Shown: positions 1-7,969 of the stretch, piece by piece
Position numbering within the stretch: the first letter of the stretch is position 1
How the letters are laid out: every line of letters begins with the position of its first letter
Source: Mesorhizobium sp. L-2-11
Lineage (GTDB): Bacteria; Pseudomonadota; Alphaproteobacteria; Rhizobiales; Rhizobiaceae
NCBI RefSeq assembly: GCF_016756595.1
Contig: NZ_AP023258.1
Span: 62,001 to 126,000, forward strand
Reading direction: 5' to 3'
DNA: 64,000 nt
The notes under the pieces: model-generated
Database searches by the model: none
What the model saw: only the letters and a program-made list of their open reading frames with translations
What the model was told of the DNA's origin: nothing
Translations under genes and position numbers: made by a program

Positions 1-14
1 GAGACGCGAGCGGA

Positions 15-311
15 ATGAAGAAGCCGTCATCGAAGATACGTGAAGAAATCGCCCGCCTGCAGGACCAGCTCAGGCAGGCCGAGACGCGCGAGGCCGAACG
101 CATTGGCCGGATCGCGCTGAAAGCTGGACTCGGCGAGATCGAGATCGAGGAGGCCGCCCTTCAGGGGGCGTTCGAGGAGATCGCCGGGCGCTTTCGCGGA
201 GCCAAGGGACAGGCGTCCGGAAAGAGGAAAGCGGGTGACGGCGGGACCGCCGGCGCTTCGCCCGCGACGGTCGCAACTGGCGCGGCTGCGGGCAGCGGTA
301 GCGAGGCTTGA
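15..311 (+). CDS. traC: Conjugal transfer protein TraC
   Basis: This is a 98-residue, charged and largely helical protein. Its N-terminus ([19 protein letters not shown]) and the segment [17 protein letters not shown] match the TraC family of rhizobial and Ti-type plasmids. TraC, TraD and TraG are encoded together beside oriT and are accessory or coupling components of DNA transfer. The C-terminal third is low-complexity and rich in Ala and Gly. The gene is followed 4 bases later by traD, so the two are almost certainly co-transcribed. It starts 15 bases from the window edge, so its promoter and oriT are not visible. Identification rests on recall of the family plus the gene order. Confidence 0.88.
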   Translation: MKKPSSKIREEIARLQDQLRQAETREAERIGRIALKAGLGEIEIEEAALQGAFEEIAGRFRGAKGQASGKRKAGDGGTAGASPATVATGAAAGSGSEA

Positions 312-315
312 GCGG

Positions 316-531
316 ATGCGCCGGAGCCAAGCGACCGACGCCCGAAAGAAGGACACGCGCGAGAAGATCGAGCTCGGCGGCCTGATCGCGAAAGCCGGGT
401 TGCGTTACGAGAAGCGCGCGCTGCTGCTCGGCCTGCTGATCGACGCAAGCCACCGCATCAAGGGCAACGATGCGGAACGCGCGCGCCTGACCGCAATCGG
501 CGCGGAGGCCTTCGGCCGTGACGGCGAATAG
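316..531 (+). CDS. traD: Conjugal transfer protein TraD
   Basis: A 71-residue protein beginning [20 protein letters not shown], with the segment [20 protein letters not shown] typical of small Ti-type TraD proteins. These are accessory factors of plasmid DNA processing and are not the TraD ATPase of F plasmids. The ATG at 316 lies 4 bases after the traC stop, and the gene overlaps traG by 14 bases, as expected for a translationally coupled traCDG operon. A longer reading frame open from 235 is spurious because it overlaps traC. Confidence 0.85.
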   Translation: MRRSQATDARKKDTREKIELGGLIAKAGLRYEKRALLLGLLIDASHRIKGNDAERARLTAIGAEAFGRDGE

Positions 532-2449
532 GACCGTCCTTGCCCTGATCCCGGCGACGATGATGATCGGGGTGACCATCCTCATACCGGGCATCGAGCA
601 CTGGCTCGCAGCCTTCGGTAAGACCGCGCAGGCAAAGCTGATGCTGGGCCGCATCGGCCTCGCTTTGCCCTATGCGATGGCCGCCGCGATCGGCGTGATC
701 TTCCTGTTCGCAGCCAACGGCGCCGCGAACATCAAGGCCGCGGGATGGGGCGTCGTTGCGGGCAGCGCGGCGACGATCCTGATCGCCGTGGCGCGCGAGG
801 CAGTCCGCCTTGCGGGAATTGCCAGCAATGTCCCATCGGGCCAATCCGTCTTCGCATATGTGGACCCGGCGACGACGCTGGGCGCCTCCGCCGCGTTCTT
901 CGTCGGCGTGTTCGCGCTGCGCGTCGCCATAAAGGGCAATGCCGCCTTCGCGAGGCCTGCTCCGCGCCGTATCCATGGTAGGCGCGCGGTCCATGGAGAG
1001 GCGGACTGGATGGGCATGACCGAGGCCGCGAGGATGTTTCCGGATGCGGGCGGCATCGTCATCGGCGAGCGCTATCGTGTCGACCGGGACAGCGTGATGG
1101 CTGTGTCGTTCCGGGCCGACGCGCAGGGGACATGGGGTGCGGGCGGCAAGTCTCCGCTGCTTTGTTTCGACGGTTCGTTCGGTTCGTCGCACGGCATCGT
1201 CTTCGCCGGATCCGGCGGTTTCAAGACGACGTCGGTGACAATCCCGACCGCGCTCAAATGGGGCGGCGGTCTCATCGTGCTCGATCCGTCGAGCGAGGTC
1301 GCGCCGATGGTCGTCGATCATCGGCGCAGAGCCGGCCGCAAGGTGATCGTGCTCGATCCAGCCAGCCCCGCGACCGGCTTCAACGCGCTCGACTGGATCG
1401 GCCGCTTCGGGGCTACGCGGGAAGAAGACATCGTCGCGGTCGCGACATGGATTATGACCGACAACGCTCGGGCTGCGTCCGCGCGCGACGACTTCTTCCG
1501 CGCCTCGGCCATGCAGCTCCTCACCGCGCTGATCGCCGACGTCTGCCTGTCAGGGAATACGGAAGAGAAGGACCAGACGCTGCGCCGTGTCCGCGCCAAT
1601 CTCTCCGAGCCTGAGCCGAAGCTGCGCGAGCGGCTGACGCGGATCTACGAGCAATCGGAATCCACTTTCGTGCGCGAGAACGTCGCGGTCTTCGTCAACA
1701 TGACGCCGGAGACGTTCAGCGGCGTCTACGCGAATGCGGTGAAGGAGACGCACTGGCTCTCCTATCCGAACTATGCCGCCCTCGTCTCGGGCGACAGCTT
1801 CTCGACCGACGAGCTCGCGGTCGGCGGTACGGATATCTTCATCGCTTTGGATATGAAGGTGCTGGAAGCCCATCCGGGGCTGGCGCGGGTGGTGATCGGC
1901 TCGTTCCTCAATGCGATCTATAACCGCAATGGCGAGGTCGCGGCTAAGACCCTGTTCCTGCTCGATGAGGTGGCCCGTCTCGGCTACCTGCGCATCCTCG
2001 AAACCGCCCGCGACGCCGGGCGGAAATACGGTATCAGCCTAACGCTGATCTTCCAGTCGATCGGCCAGATGCGAGAGGCCTATGGCGGCCGCGACGCCAG
2101 CTCGAAATGGTTCGAGTCCGCATCCTGGATTTCCTTCGCGGCGATCAACGATCCGGAGACGGCGGAGTATCTTTCGAAGCGTTGCGGCGACACGACGGTC
2201 GAGGTCGACCAGACAAACCGCTCCTCCGGGATGAGGGGATCGTCGCGATCGCGATCGAAGCAGCTCAACCGCCGTCCGCTGATCCTGCCGCATGAGGTCA
2301 TGCGCATGCGCGCCGACGAGCAGATCGTGTTCACCGCGGGCAACCCGCCGCTGCGCTGCGGGCGCGCGATCTGGTTTCGCCGCGACGACATGAAGGCCTG
2401 CGTCGGAACCAACCGGTTCCATCGGAGCGAAGGCGGTGACAGTGGCTGA
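518..2449 (+). CDS. traG: Type IV coupling protein TraG (VirD4 family)
   Basis: This 643-residue inner-membrane ATPase links the relaxosome to the mating-pair channel. The N-terminal ~150 residues hold several hydrophobic segments (for example [19 protein letters not shown]). The soluble part has a VirD4/TraG P-loop variant, GSGGFKTTS (about residues 231-239), and a Walker B-type strand [12 protein letters not shown] (about residue 480). Its length is usual for TraG. It overlaps traD by 14 bases and ends the operon. It appears intact, so the element could still code for substrate coupling, although no other transfer-channel genes are visible here. Confidence 0.93.
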   Translation: MTANRTVLALIPATMMIGVTILIPGIEHWLAAFGKTAQAKLMLGRIGLALPYAMAAAIGVIFLFAANGAANIKAAGWGVVAGSAATILIAVAREAVRLAGIASNVPSGQSVFAYVDPATTLGASAAFFVGVFALRVAIKGNAAFARPAPRRIHGRRAVHGEADWMGMTEAARMFPDAGGIVIGERYRVDRDSVMAVSFRADAQGTWGAGGKSPLLCFDGSFGSSHGIVFAGSGGFKTTSVTIPTALKWGGGLIVLDPSSEVAPMVVDHRRRAGRKVIVLDPASPATGFNALDWIGRFGATREEDIVAVATWIMTDNARAASARDDFFRASAMQLLTALIADVCLSGNTEEKDQTLRRVRANLSEPEPKLRERLTRIYEQSESTFVRENVAVFVNMTPETFSGVYANAVKETHWLSYPNYAALVSGDSFSTDELAVGGTDIFIALDMKVLEAHPGLARVVIGSFLNAIYNRNGEVAAKTLFLLDEVARLGYLRILETARDAGRKYGISLTLIFQSIGQMREAYGGRDASSKWFESASWISFAAINDPETAEYLSKRCGDTTVEVDQTNRSSGMRGSSRSRSKQLNRRPLILPHEVMRMRADEQIVFTAGNPPLRCGRAIWFRRDDMKACVGTNRFHRSEGGDSG

Positions 2450-2599
2450 TTTGCCCAACGCCGATCAGGCTTCCCGATCCGTAGGCGGCTCGCCCAACAC
2501 TTTACCTTTCGGAAGCAAAATCCTTCGCGGTGCGTGGAAGCAGATCATAACCCTGACCTGGCTATAATCACGCTCATCCATAGGGAGGCACACGACCCT

Positions 2600-3187
2600 T
2601 TGAATAACATCGTTCGTTTCGGGAACAGCCCGAAGAAGAGAAATCCGGCACATGGGAAGAAACCTCCCTCGTCTATGGGCGGCTCGTTCCGCCGGCGCCA
2701 CAACAATCGGAAGCGATCCGGCAGAACCTGGGCGTGGGCGATCGTCGCCCTGATCGCGGCGAGTCTATATGCCGCCGATCATTATCAGCTCGCCGATCGG
2801 CTGACGCTGGCTGTGACCGTACCACGGACGGATACGCTAGGCGCGACATTCCCCTATTGCACGGAAGGCCGCCGCGTGACCTGCGTCGTGGATGGTGACA
2901 CGTTCTGGCTTTCGGGCGAGAGGATCCGTATCGCCGACATCGACACGCCGGAACTGAGCCCGCCACGCTGCGAGGCGGAGCGGCTCAAAGGCGAGGCCGC
3001 CAAGCGCCGGTTGCGGGAGCTACTGAACGCCGGCCCGTTCTCGCTCACGGCCGGCTGGCGCGACGAAGATCAGCATGGACGCAAGCTGCGCACGGTGACA
3101 CGTGACGGCCGCTCGATCGGCGACACGATGATCGAGGAAGGCTTGGCCCGCCGTTGGGACGGTAAGCGCCGAAGCTTGTGCGGCTGA
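2600..3187 (+). CDS. Membrane-anchored thermonuclease-like protein (SNase fold)
   Basis: A 195-residue protein if it starts at the TTG at 2600, which follows GGGAGG at 2583-2588; an ATG at 2675 is the alternative start. A basic N-terminus and one hydrophobic segment (WAWAIVALIAASLYAA) are followed by a staphylococcal-nuclease-like domain: DGDTFWL, then GERIRIADIDTPEL, then GRKLRTV. These correspond to the Asp/Arg/Arg catalytic region of SNase. Such proteins are common in rhizobial tra regions, where they may act on nucleic acid in the periplasm; that role is inferred. The gene lies 150 bases after traG and is probably a separate unit. Confidence 0.75.
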   Translation: MNNIVRFGNSPKKRNPAHGKKPPSSMGGSFRRRHNNRKRSGRTWAWAIVALIAASLYAADHYQLADRLTLAVTVPRTDTLGATFPYCTEGRRVTCVVDGDTFWLSGERIRIADIDTPELSPPRCEAERLKGEAAKRRLRELLNAGPFSLTAGWRDEDQHGRKLRTVTRDGRSIGDTMIEEGLARRWDGKRRSLCG

Positions 3188-3271
3188 TCCATCAAGATGA
3201 TGAATCGATGGCGACGGACCGATTCATGAAAGTCGTTGGACGCCGCTTCCGAAGGAAGCGAAAATCCGGCC

Positions 3272-3514
3272 ATGTCGAATGAGGAAGCAGGCCCGGTTCA
3301 TCTTCACCGCATCGATCCGACGCAGAACATGCGCCGGTTCTACTCGCTCGCGATCCAGCCGACATTGTTCGGCGGGGCATCGGTCGTCCGCAACTGGGGG
3401 CGGATCGGCAAGAACGGCCAGTCTATGATGGAAACCTTCGACCAGGCTGAAGAGGCGACGATCGCCATGGCGAGGCTGCAACGGACAAAGCGGCGACGCG
3501 GCTACAGGGAATGA
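3272..3514 (+). CDS. Small WGR-domain protein
   Basis: About 80 residues from the ATG at 3272, preceded by GGAAG. The hallmark VVRNWGRIGKNGQSM lies in the middle of the protein. WGR domains bind nucleic acid and occur in PARPs, MolR and many small plasmid proteins. No other domain is present. The protein may act in DNA-end or nick handling; that is inference only. The short size is normal for stand-alone WGR proteins of rhizobial plasmids. Confidence 0.8.
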   Translation: MSNEEAGPVHLHRIDPTQNMRRFYSLAIQPTLFGGASVVRNWGRIGKNGQSMMETFDQAEEATIAMARLQRTKRRRGYRE

Positions 3515-3668
3515 GCCGGCGCGGGAAGTTGGAGGCGATACAGTGCTGGAATCCGCGAATTCAGGGGTTTTCAGTGGATTCACGCAGATGTCAGAGCAGC
3601 CAACCCCTTTCAGGGGCAGGGTTTCGTTGTCATAGGTGATTGGGGCTTTCCAACAGAAGGTATTTTTA

Positions 3669-3947
3669 ATGACAACGACCAACGAAATTGCCGACAAGAT
3701 CGCATCCGAGCAGAGCCTGACCAAGGCTCAGGCCAAGACGATCGTCGAGAGCGTATTCAAGCAGATTGCCGACGCCGCCCAGAGCGGTGCTGAAACCAGC
3801 GTGCCCGGCTTTGGCAAGTTTAAGGTAAAAGAGACGCCTGCGCGCGAGGGGCGCAATCCCTCGACGGGAGCGACGATCAAGATCTCCGCGTCGAAGAAGC
3901 TGACCTTCACGCCGGCCAAGGCGATCAAGGACGCCCTCAACGGCTGA
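3669..3947 (+). CDS. HU-family DNA-binding protein
   Basis: A 92-residue protein from the ATG at 3669, with an AAGG ribosome-binding site just upstream. It shows the HU/IHF layout: N-terminal helices (EIADKIASEQSLTKAQAKTI) and the conserved turn and arm GFGKFKVKETPAREGRNPSTG, including the GRNP tip. HU proteins bend and wrap DNA as dimers. A plasmid-borne copy may package the element or help recombination; that is inferred. It is transcribed alone, and the next gene is convergent. Confidence 0.92.
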   Translation: MTTTNEIADKIASEQSLTKAQAKTIVESVFKQIADAAQSGAETSVPGFGKFKVKETPAREGRNPSTGATIKISASKKLTFTPAKAIKDALNG

Positions 3948-3981
3948 GCCGCAACCAGAGGACGCGACCGAAAGAGGGGGC

Positions 3982-4128
3982 TCAAGCCCCCTCCTCCGCA
4001 GCCATCGCTACGTCACGCAGGCGGATGAGATCTGCGAGTTCGCGTTCCACCGCGTTGCGCTCTTCAGTGCTGAACACGCATTCGCGCAGCTCGGCACGCA
4101 ACTCTTCGATTTCATCGATATAGGTCAT
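3982..4128 (-). CDS. Small acidic protein of unknown function
   Basis: A 48-residue, acidic, probably helical protein (MTYIDEIEELRAELRECVF...). The start at 4128 is well supported by AAGGAG 9 bases upstream on the minus strand. I do not recognise a family. It faces the HU gene tail to tail and appears to be the last gene of the minus-strand group that begins with DUF736. Confidence 0.6.
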   Translation of the reverse strand: MTYIDEIEELRAELRECVFSTEERNAVERELADLIRLRDVAMAAEEGA

Positions 4129-4393
4129 GAGCGTATCTCCTTGTCGTTGACGGCAAGGGGCGACGCGCGCACGAGGACCGGGGCAAGGCTCGCGCAGCGA
4201 CCGGCGCAGCCGGCGCACGGAGGAGCCGAAATGCGTCAGCATTTTGGAGGGGCCGTCCGGCCTTGCGGCGGGCCGAGAAGCCGTAGGCTCGGGCGGCAAC
4301 AGAGAGAACCGCGATTCCGACACGGGATCGCGTCCGCTTGCCGTCTCGGCGAGACGGCGATGCCAACGGAGCAGCATGGCCCGGAGGGCGACG
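4129..4393. other. Intergenic region without a supported gene
   Basis: This GC-rich stretch separates two minus-strand small genes. It holds several short inverted repeats (for example GCGCAGCCGGCGC near 4204) that would form a structured leader for the 48-residue gene. No gene is supported on either strand. Confidence 0.4.
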
Positions 4394-4585
4394 CTATTCG
4401 TCGAAGCTGACGCCGAGGGCATTCAGCCGGTCAATGTCGTCGATGGGCACGACCTCGTAATCGTCGGACATATAGTGGTAGTCGCCCTTCCGGATATCTC
4501 CGATATGAGCCCAGTTCCCGTAGGGCCAGATGGCGATTTCGTCGGTAGGCTGGCCGCGACATGTTCCGTGGGTGATGTCGGTCAT
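4394..4585 (-). CDS. Small hypothetical plasmid protein
   Basis: A 63-residue protein beginning MTDITHGTCRGQPTDEIAIW and ending in an acidic tail. The start at 4585 is backed by AAGGAGCAAGAAA directly upstream. It is rich in Asp, Tyr and Trp, which suggests a compact folded protein, possibly an acidic DNA-mimic-like protein, but no family is recognised. It lies between the 48-residue gene and DUF736 in the same orientation. Confidence 0.6.
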   Translation of the reverse strand: MTDITHGTCRGQPTDEIAIWPYGNWAHIGDIRKGDYHYMSDDYEVVPIDDIDRLNALGVSFDE

Positions 4586-4631
4586 TTTCTTGCTCCTTCC
4601 GCCTGCCGGCGTTCGCTTGGGAAAGGCAGAA

Positions 4632-4653
4632 GGCCCCGCCTTGCGGCGGAGCC
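4632..4653 (-). terminator. Probable terminator after the DUF736 gene
   Basis: On the minus strand GGCTCCGCC-GCAA-GGCGGGGCC forms a 9-bp stem with a tetraloop, followed by TTCTGCCTTT. It lies 14 bases past the DUF736 stop. Confidence 0.6.
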
Positions 4654-4666
4654 CTCGTCGAGGCGA

Positions 4667-4978
4667 TCAGTCCCGGTTGGGGCGAGACCAGATCAGCTGC
4701 AGGCCTTCCTCGCCTTCCACCTCGATCAGGGTGGCGTAGATCGGAGCGGGGAAGCTCGGGTCGTCCAGCTTGACCGAGAGGTAGTCGCGCTCGGTTTCCC
4801 TGGAAACCTTCTGCCAGGCCGCACCTAGCTCGACTGCACCCGAGAAGATGCGGAAGTGGGGACCCTTGTCGGAGGGGTTGTCGACGCGGACCAGCTTGGC
4901 CTTGACGTTGAGGTTGAGCGTCTTGATCGTGCCCGTAAAACCGTTGCCCGAGGAAGTGAAGGTGCCGATAGTAGCCAT
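4667..4978 (-). CDS. DUF736 family protein
   Basis: A 103-residue protein ([20 protein letters not shown]...) with the family features: the N-terminal GxFxxxxxGFxGxIxTL strand pair, the middle KGPHFRIF and a C-terminal acidic loop before WSRP. DUF736 genes are found almost only on alphaproteobacterial plasmids and ICEs. Their biochemical role is not established. The start at 4978 has GGAGA upstream. Long GC-rich non-coding DNA precedes it, as it does several other minus-strand genes here. Confidence 0.9.
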   Translation of the reverse strand: MATIGTFTSSGNGFTGTIKTLNLNVKAKLVRVDNPSDKGPHFRIFSGAVELGAAWQKVSRETERDYLSVKLDDPSFPAPIYATLIEVEGEEGLQLIWSRPNRD

Positions 4979-5644
4979 GATGTCGTCTCCGTGAGTTTCT
5001 CGGGCCGCGACCCATCGCGACCTCGATGGCGGTCGACAGACCGGAGGCGATCGGCCCGCACCCCGTAGGGGCCGCAACGCAGTGGAGGGCAGCCAGGGCG
5101 AGGCTTTCTTGTTCCGCGCGGAATGGCGGCGCAGCCGTCAGGGGAAGAAAGTCGCGACCGGCTGTTGCGGGTTTGAGAACGAGGCGTAGCGAAGCGAAGA
5201 CGGCCTTCGGTCAGACCAGCCACATCGAGGACGCAGGTGGTGCGCCCTTCCATGAAACCGCCGGCCAGAGGACAGGCGAACCCTATCGGCATCATCACCG
5301 CAACCGCGCCACGGTGAGGCGCCATCAAACCCGTCCCTCCCCGTCAGGCGCCATCGCATAACGACAGACCGTCCAACCGGAAAGGGACGCGACCGCCCTC
5401 ACTTCGGTCGGTTGACGACCGGCCGACTAGCGAAACTCCGAGGGTCCGCCGTCTGCCCCTTCAAGATGGATGGCCGCTACACGGTCATGGAAATACCCAT
5501 CTCGGGCTGGACGTCGGCACGGGCCGGCTGATCTGACTCGGCCCGCTGGGCTACTACCCGAACTGACCAGTGCCATGGCGGGGTCTTCAGCCGGCTGCAG
5601 GGCGCCGGTGTGCTGAAGCCACCGACGTGTGCCAGGCGGGACGA
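4979..5644. other. 666-bp GC-rich non-coding region upstream of DUF736
   Basis: No convincing gene on either strand. Near 5064-5095 it contains CCGCAACGCAGTGGAGGG, which resembles sequences upstream of the interrupted ardC (20614-20635) and of the element-borne ardC (7839-7860). It probably forms the structured 5' leader and promoter of DUF736. Confidence 0.45.
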
Positions 5645-6511
5645 TTACAGACCGCACATGCCCTCGCATTCATTCGGCCAGAGGTCGAGCTGGCCGTGGT
5701 CGGCCGCTGTAGACAAATCGACTTCATCGAGGGGAACGCCGGAGCGATGCAGGAAGACCTCGCCGCGTATGCCACGCAGGCCGGTGCGGATCGCCCGATC
5801 CACCTCCACGGCATCGTCCCACGCCGCCCGGTCGTTATTCCGCATGGATCGCCACATGGCGTCACTGTGGAAGGGGCAGCCGATGCACGCGCTCTTCGGC
5901 GGTTTCGGATAGCCATGGCTTTTCAGCCAATCGAGACAATCCTTCCGGGTCATGCGGCTCTCGATGAGGGGGAAGCGGTTGAGTTGCCACGCTGCCCGGC
6001 TCGGCTTCATGCGCACAACCTCGTCCATCGAGATTCCCAGCCACTGGTGAACGACGGGATATGTCGGGGAGCGTTTGCGCGTGAGACCAGCCAGTTCCCG
6101 CACCTTGCGGCGGATCGGTTCGATCTTGCTGGTGGTGGTGCATTGTCGCCGTATCATGCCGATCGAGATATTACCGCGGCGGTCGACGGTGCGGGTGAAA
6201 GCCGGGATCGACGCCCATCTCTTGCCATCGCCAGCCGCAATCAGGCTCTCCCGAAGATTGCGGGCCGACACGATATGCACCGGGAACGGCAGGACGTTCG
6301 GCGACATCAGCCATCGCAGATGCTCGTAGACTGCGGCAGGCTCCCAGCCGGTATCGGCGAAGATTGCACAATCCAATGAGCCGAAATGCCCATGGGCAGC
6401 CATCAGCGCGAGCGTGGTGGACTGGACCCCTGCCCCGAGGCTGAGCACACGAAGGCGGATGGGGGATGGCTCCGCGCCACCCCCGACATCGATCGGAGAA
6501 TGCAGCATCAT
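5645..6511 (-). CDS. PAPS reductase-like / adenine nucleotide alpha-hydrolase family protein
   Basis: A 288-residue protein. Near the N-terminus SLGAGVQSTTLALMA is the SGGxxST-like nucleotide-binding loop of the PAPS reductase / N-type ATP pyrophosphatase fold, and FADTGWEP follows. Cysteines at RRQCT and ACIGCPF in the C-terminal half could bind a metal or iron-sulfur cluster. This subfamily is common on phages and plasmids, and relatives act in DNA or tRNA sulfur chemistry; the substrate here is unknown. The start ATG at 6511 overlaps the stop of the ancestral ardC (ATGA), so the two were originally coupled. That link is now cut by the insertions in ardC. Confidence 0.75.
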   Translation of the reverse strand: MMLHSPIDVGGGAEPSPIRLRVLSLGAGVQSTTLALMAAHGHFGSLDCAIFADTGWEPAAVYEHLRWLMSPNVLPFPVHIVSARNLRESLIAAGDGKRWASIPAFTRTVDRRGNISIGMIRRQCTTTSKIEPIRRKVRELAGLTRKRSPTYPVVHQWLGISMDEVVRMKPSRAAWQLNRFPLIESRMTRKDCLDWLKSHGYPKPPKSACIGCPFHSDAMWRSMRNNDRAAWDDAVEVDRAIRTGLRGIRGEVFLHRSGVPLDEVDLSTAADHGQLDLWPNECEGMCGL

Positions 6512-6723
6512 GCAGCCTCCGCGATCTGTGTCGCATTCGGCTGGAGATCATGCAGATAGTTGACCGCACGCTGGGCATGGGCCGCCGCGGCAAAGATGAA
6601 TCGCTTCTCGTTCCTGAGAATTTCGAGCCAGCTTGCCAGGTAGCTGGCATGATCAGGCCGCGGCTCGAGCTCTGGCACGATGCCGAGGTCAGCTGCTAAA
6701 AAGCAGCCGCCGAGGTCGGCGAC
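6508..6723 (-). pseudogene. ardC: C-terminal piece of the interrupted ardC
   Basis: Reading the minus strand from 6723 gives VADLGGCFLAADLG, then PRPDHASYLASWL and AQRAVNYLHDL before the stop at 6508. This is the end of an ArdC metallopeptidase domain. It has no start. It is the third piece of a gene whose middle lies at 13603-13505 and whose start is at 20494. The 6 bases at 6718-6723 (GGCGAC) are the target core beside the element. Joined with the other pieces it restores an open frame of 307 codons. Confidence 0.88.
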
Positions 6724-6871
6724 ATATCCTGACAGTCAAGCCTGACGATCGTGGCTATCGCGGAATCGGAGTGTCAGGCCTCAGCGTTTTTGATCCTCGC
6801 GGGCTGGGCGGCAGCCAAGGTGAAAAAGGCCATGGCTACGCGTCGGTGGCGGCCCTAAGGCGACGTGGCGC

Positions 6872-7750
6872 TCAGCTCGGCGGCTGTTGCGCGTGCATCC
6901 AGTCAGCGGCAGCCTGCGCTTTGCTTGCGGCGGTGAAGATCGCCCGCGCATCGTCCTTCAGCACTTTGAGCCAGGATGCCACATAGGCTGCGTGGTCAGG
7001 ACGGGGATGATGCGCCAGGCCCAGATCGGCCAGGATATAGGCTGCAGCAAGTTCGGCGGTCAGTTCTTCGACTGCCAAGGCCTCGCGGGTGAAGCGTTTG
7101 GCGAAGTCTCGATCGAGCCGATGCTTAGAGCCTGTGGCATGCGCGGCCTCGTGGAGATAAGTCCCGACGTGAGCGACAGGATCGCGGAAGACATTGAAGT
7201 CCGGCAAAAAGATGTGGTCGAGATCGATGCGGTAGTATGCGGCATCGGCGCCAAAGGTAACGGGGATGCCGAGCGCACTGATGAAGGCATCGGCATGCGG
7301 GATTCGTTCAGAGTCAGGCAGGATTGGAGCAGCGGAAGGCGTGAAGCCCTCGACCTGGGAGCTGTTGAAGACCGAGAAGGCGCGCGCGAAGAGACGTCGC
7401 TGGGGGTGCTCATCGTCGCCGACGGCATCATCGTCACCGTGGGCTGCAAATTCCTTCCAGAGCACGACGGTCGTTGCGCGTTCGCCCTTGCGGACCTGGG
7501 CGTCAAGCGCCTGCCATTGCCGGTATGTGCCCCAGGTGCCGCTTCCAAAGCCGTGAGCCTGAGCTGCGATCCAAAGAGCGAGCGTATTGACGCCGCGATA
7601 GGCCTTTCCGGAAGAGATGTTGGTTGGGCGAGCAATCGAGCTTCCATCGTGGTGCCAGGGCATCCGCCATTCGCCGGCGCCGGCCTCGATGGCGGCAATG
7701 ATCTCGGAGGTGATGCGGGTATAAACGTCGGTTCGGTTTTGCGTGTCCAT
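6872..7750 (-). CDS. ardC: ArdC-type antirestriction protein carried by element 1
   Basis: A 292-residue protein. The N-terminal half is the ssDNA-binding ArdC domain (VYTRITSEIIAAIEAGAGEW; GVNTLALW; VRKGERATTVV). The C-terminal half is a zincin metallopeptidase with HEAAH in the segment TYLHEAAHATGSKHRLDRD and the ArdC-family tail RPDHAAYVASWL. ArdC proteins protect incoming DNA from restriction during conjugation and bind ssDNA. The start at 7750 has AGGAG upstream. The gene follows the recombinases in the same direction with a 219-bp gap. It closely resembles the ArdC of element 2 and differs in subfamily from the ardC that both elements interrupt. Confidence 0.9.
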   Translation of the reverse strand: MDTQNRTDVYTRITSEIIAAIEAGAGEWRMPWHHDGSSIARPTNISSGKAYRGVNTLALWIAAQAHGFGSGTWGTYRQWQALDAQVRKGERATTVVLWKEFAAHGDDDAVGDDEHPQRRLFARAFSVFNSSQVEGFTPSAAPILPDSERIPHADAFISALGIPVTFGADAAYYRIDLDHIFLPDFNVFRDPVAHVGTYLHEAAHATGSKHRLDRDFAKRFTREALAVEELTAELAAAYILADLGLAHHPRPDHAAYVASWLKVLKDDARAIFTAASKAQAAADWMHAQQPPS

Positions 7751-7969
7751 GGTCGGAACTCCTGTCCCGCCGGGGCCAATCCCCGGCGGCGGAGCAGCCA
7801 TCTGCGATGGCCCAAGGGCCGACCGCGCACTCGAAGAGCCGCAGCGTGAGCGAAGGACGGCGATCAGCCGTTGCGCGGGCGGACCTGACATCGCGCGCTC
7901 CGCCGAACGCCGGGGTTGGTCCGACGGGACTTCCGATCATTGGGCCGCACGCAAAGCCGCTACGCCGCC

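Noticed and set aside
6729..6777. CCTGACA...TGTCAGG inverted repeat as a separate small element
   Set aside because: The left arm is part of the terminus of element 1, and no gene or second copy was found; it is more simply internal to the element end.
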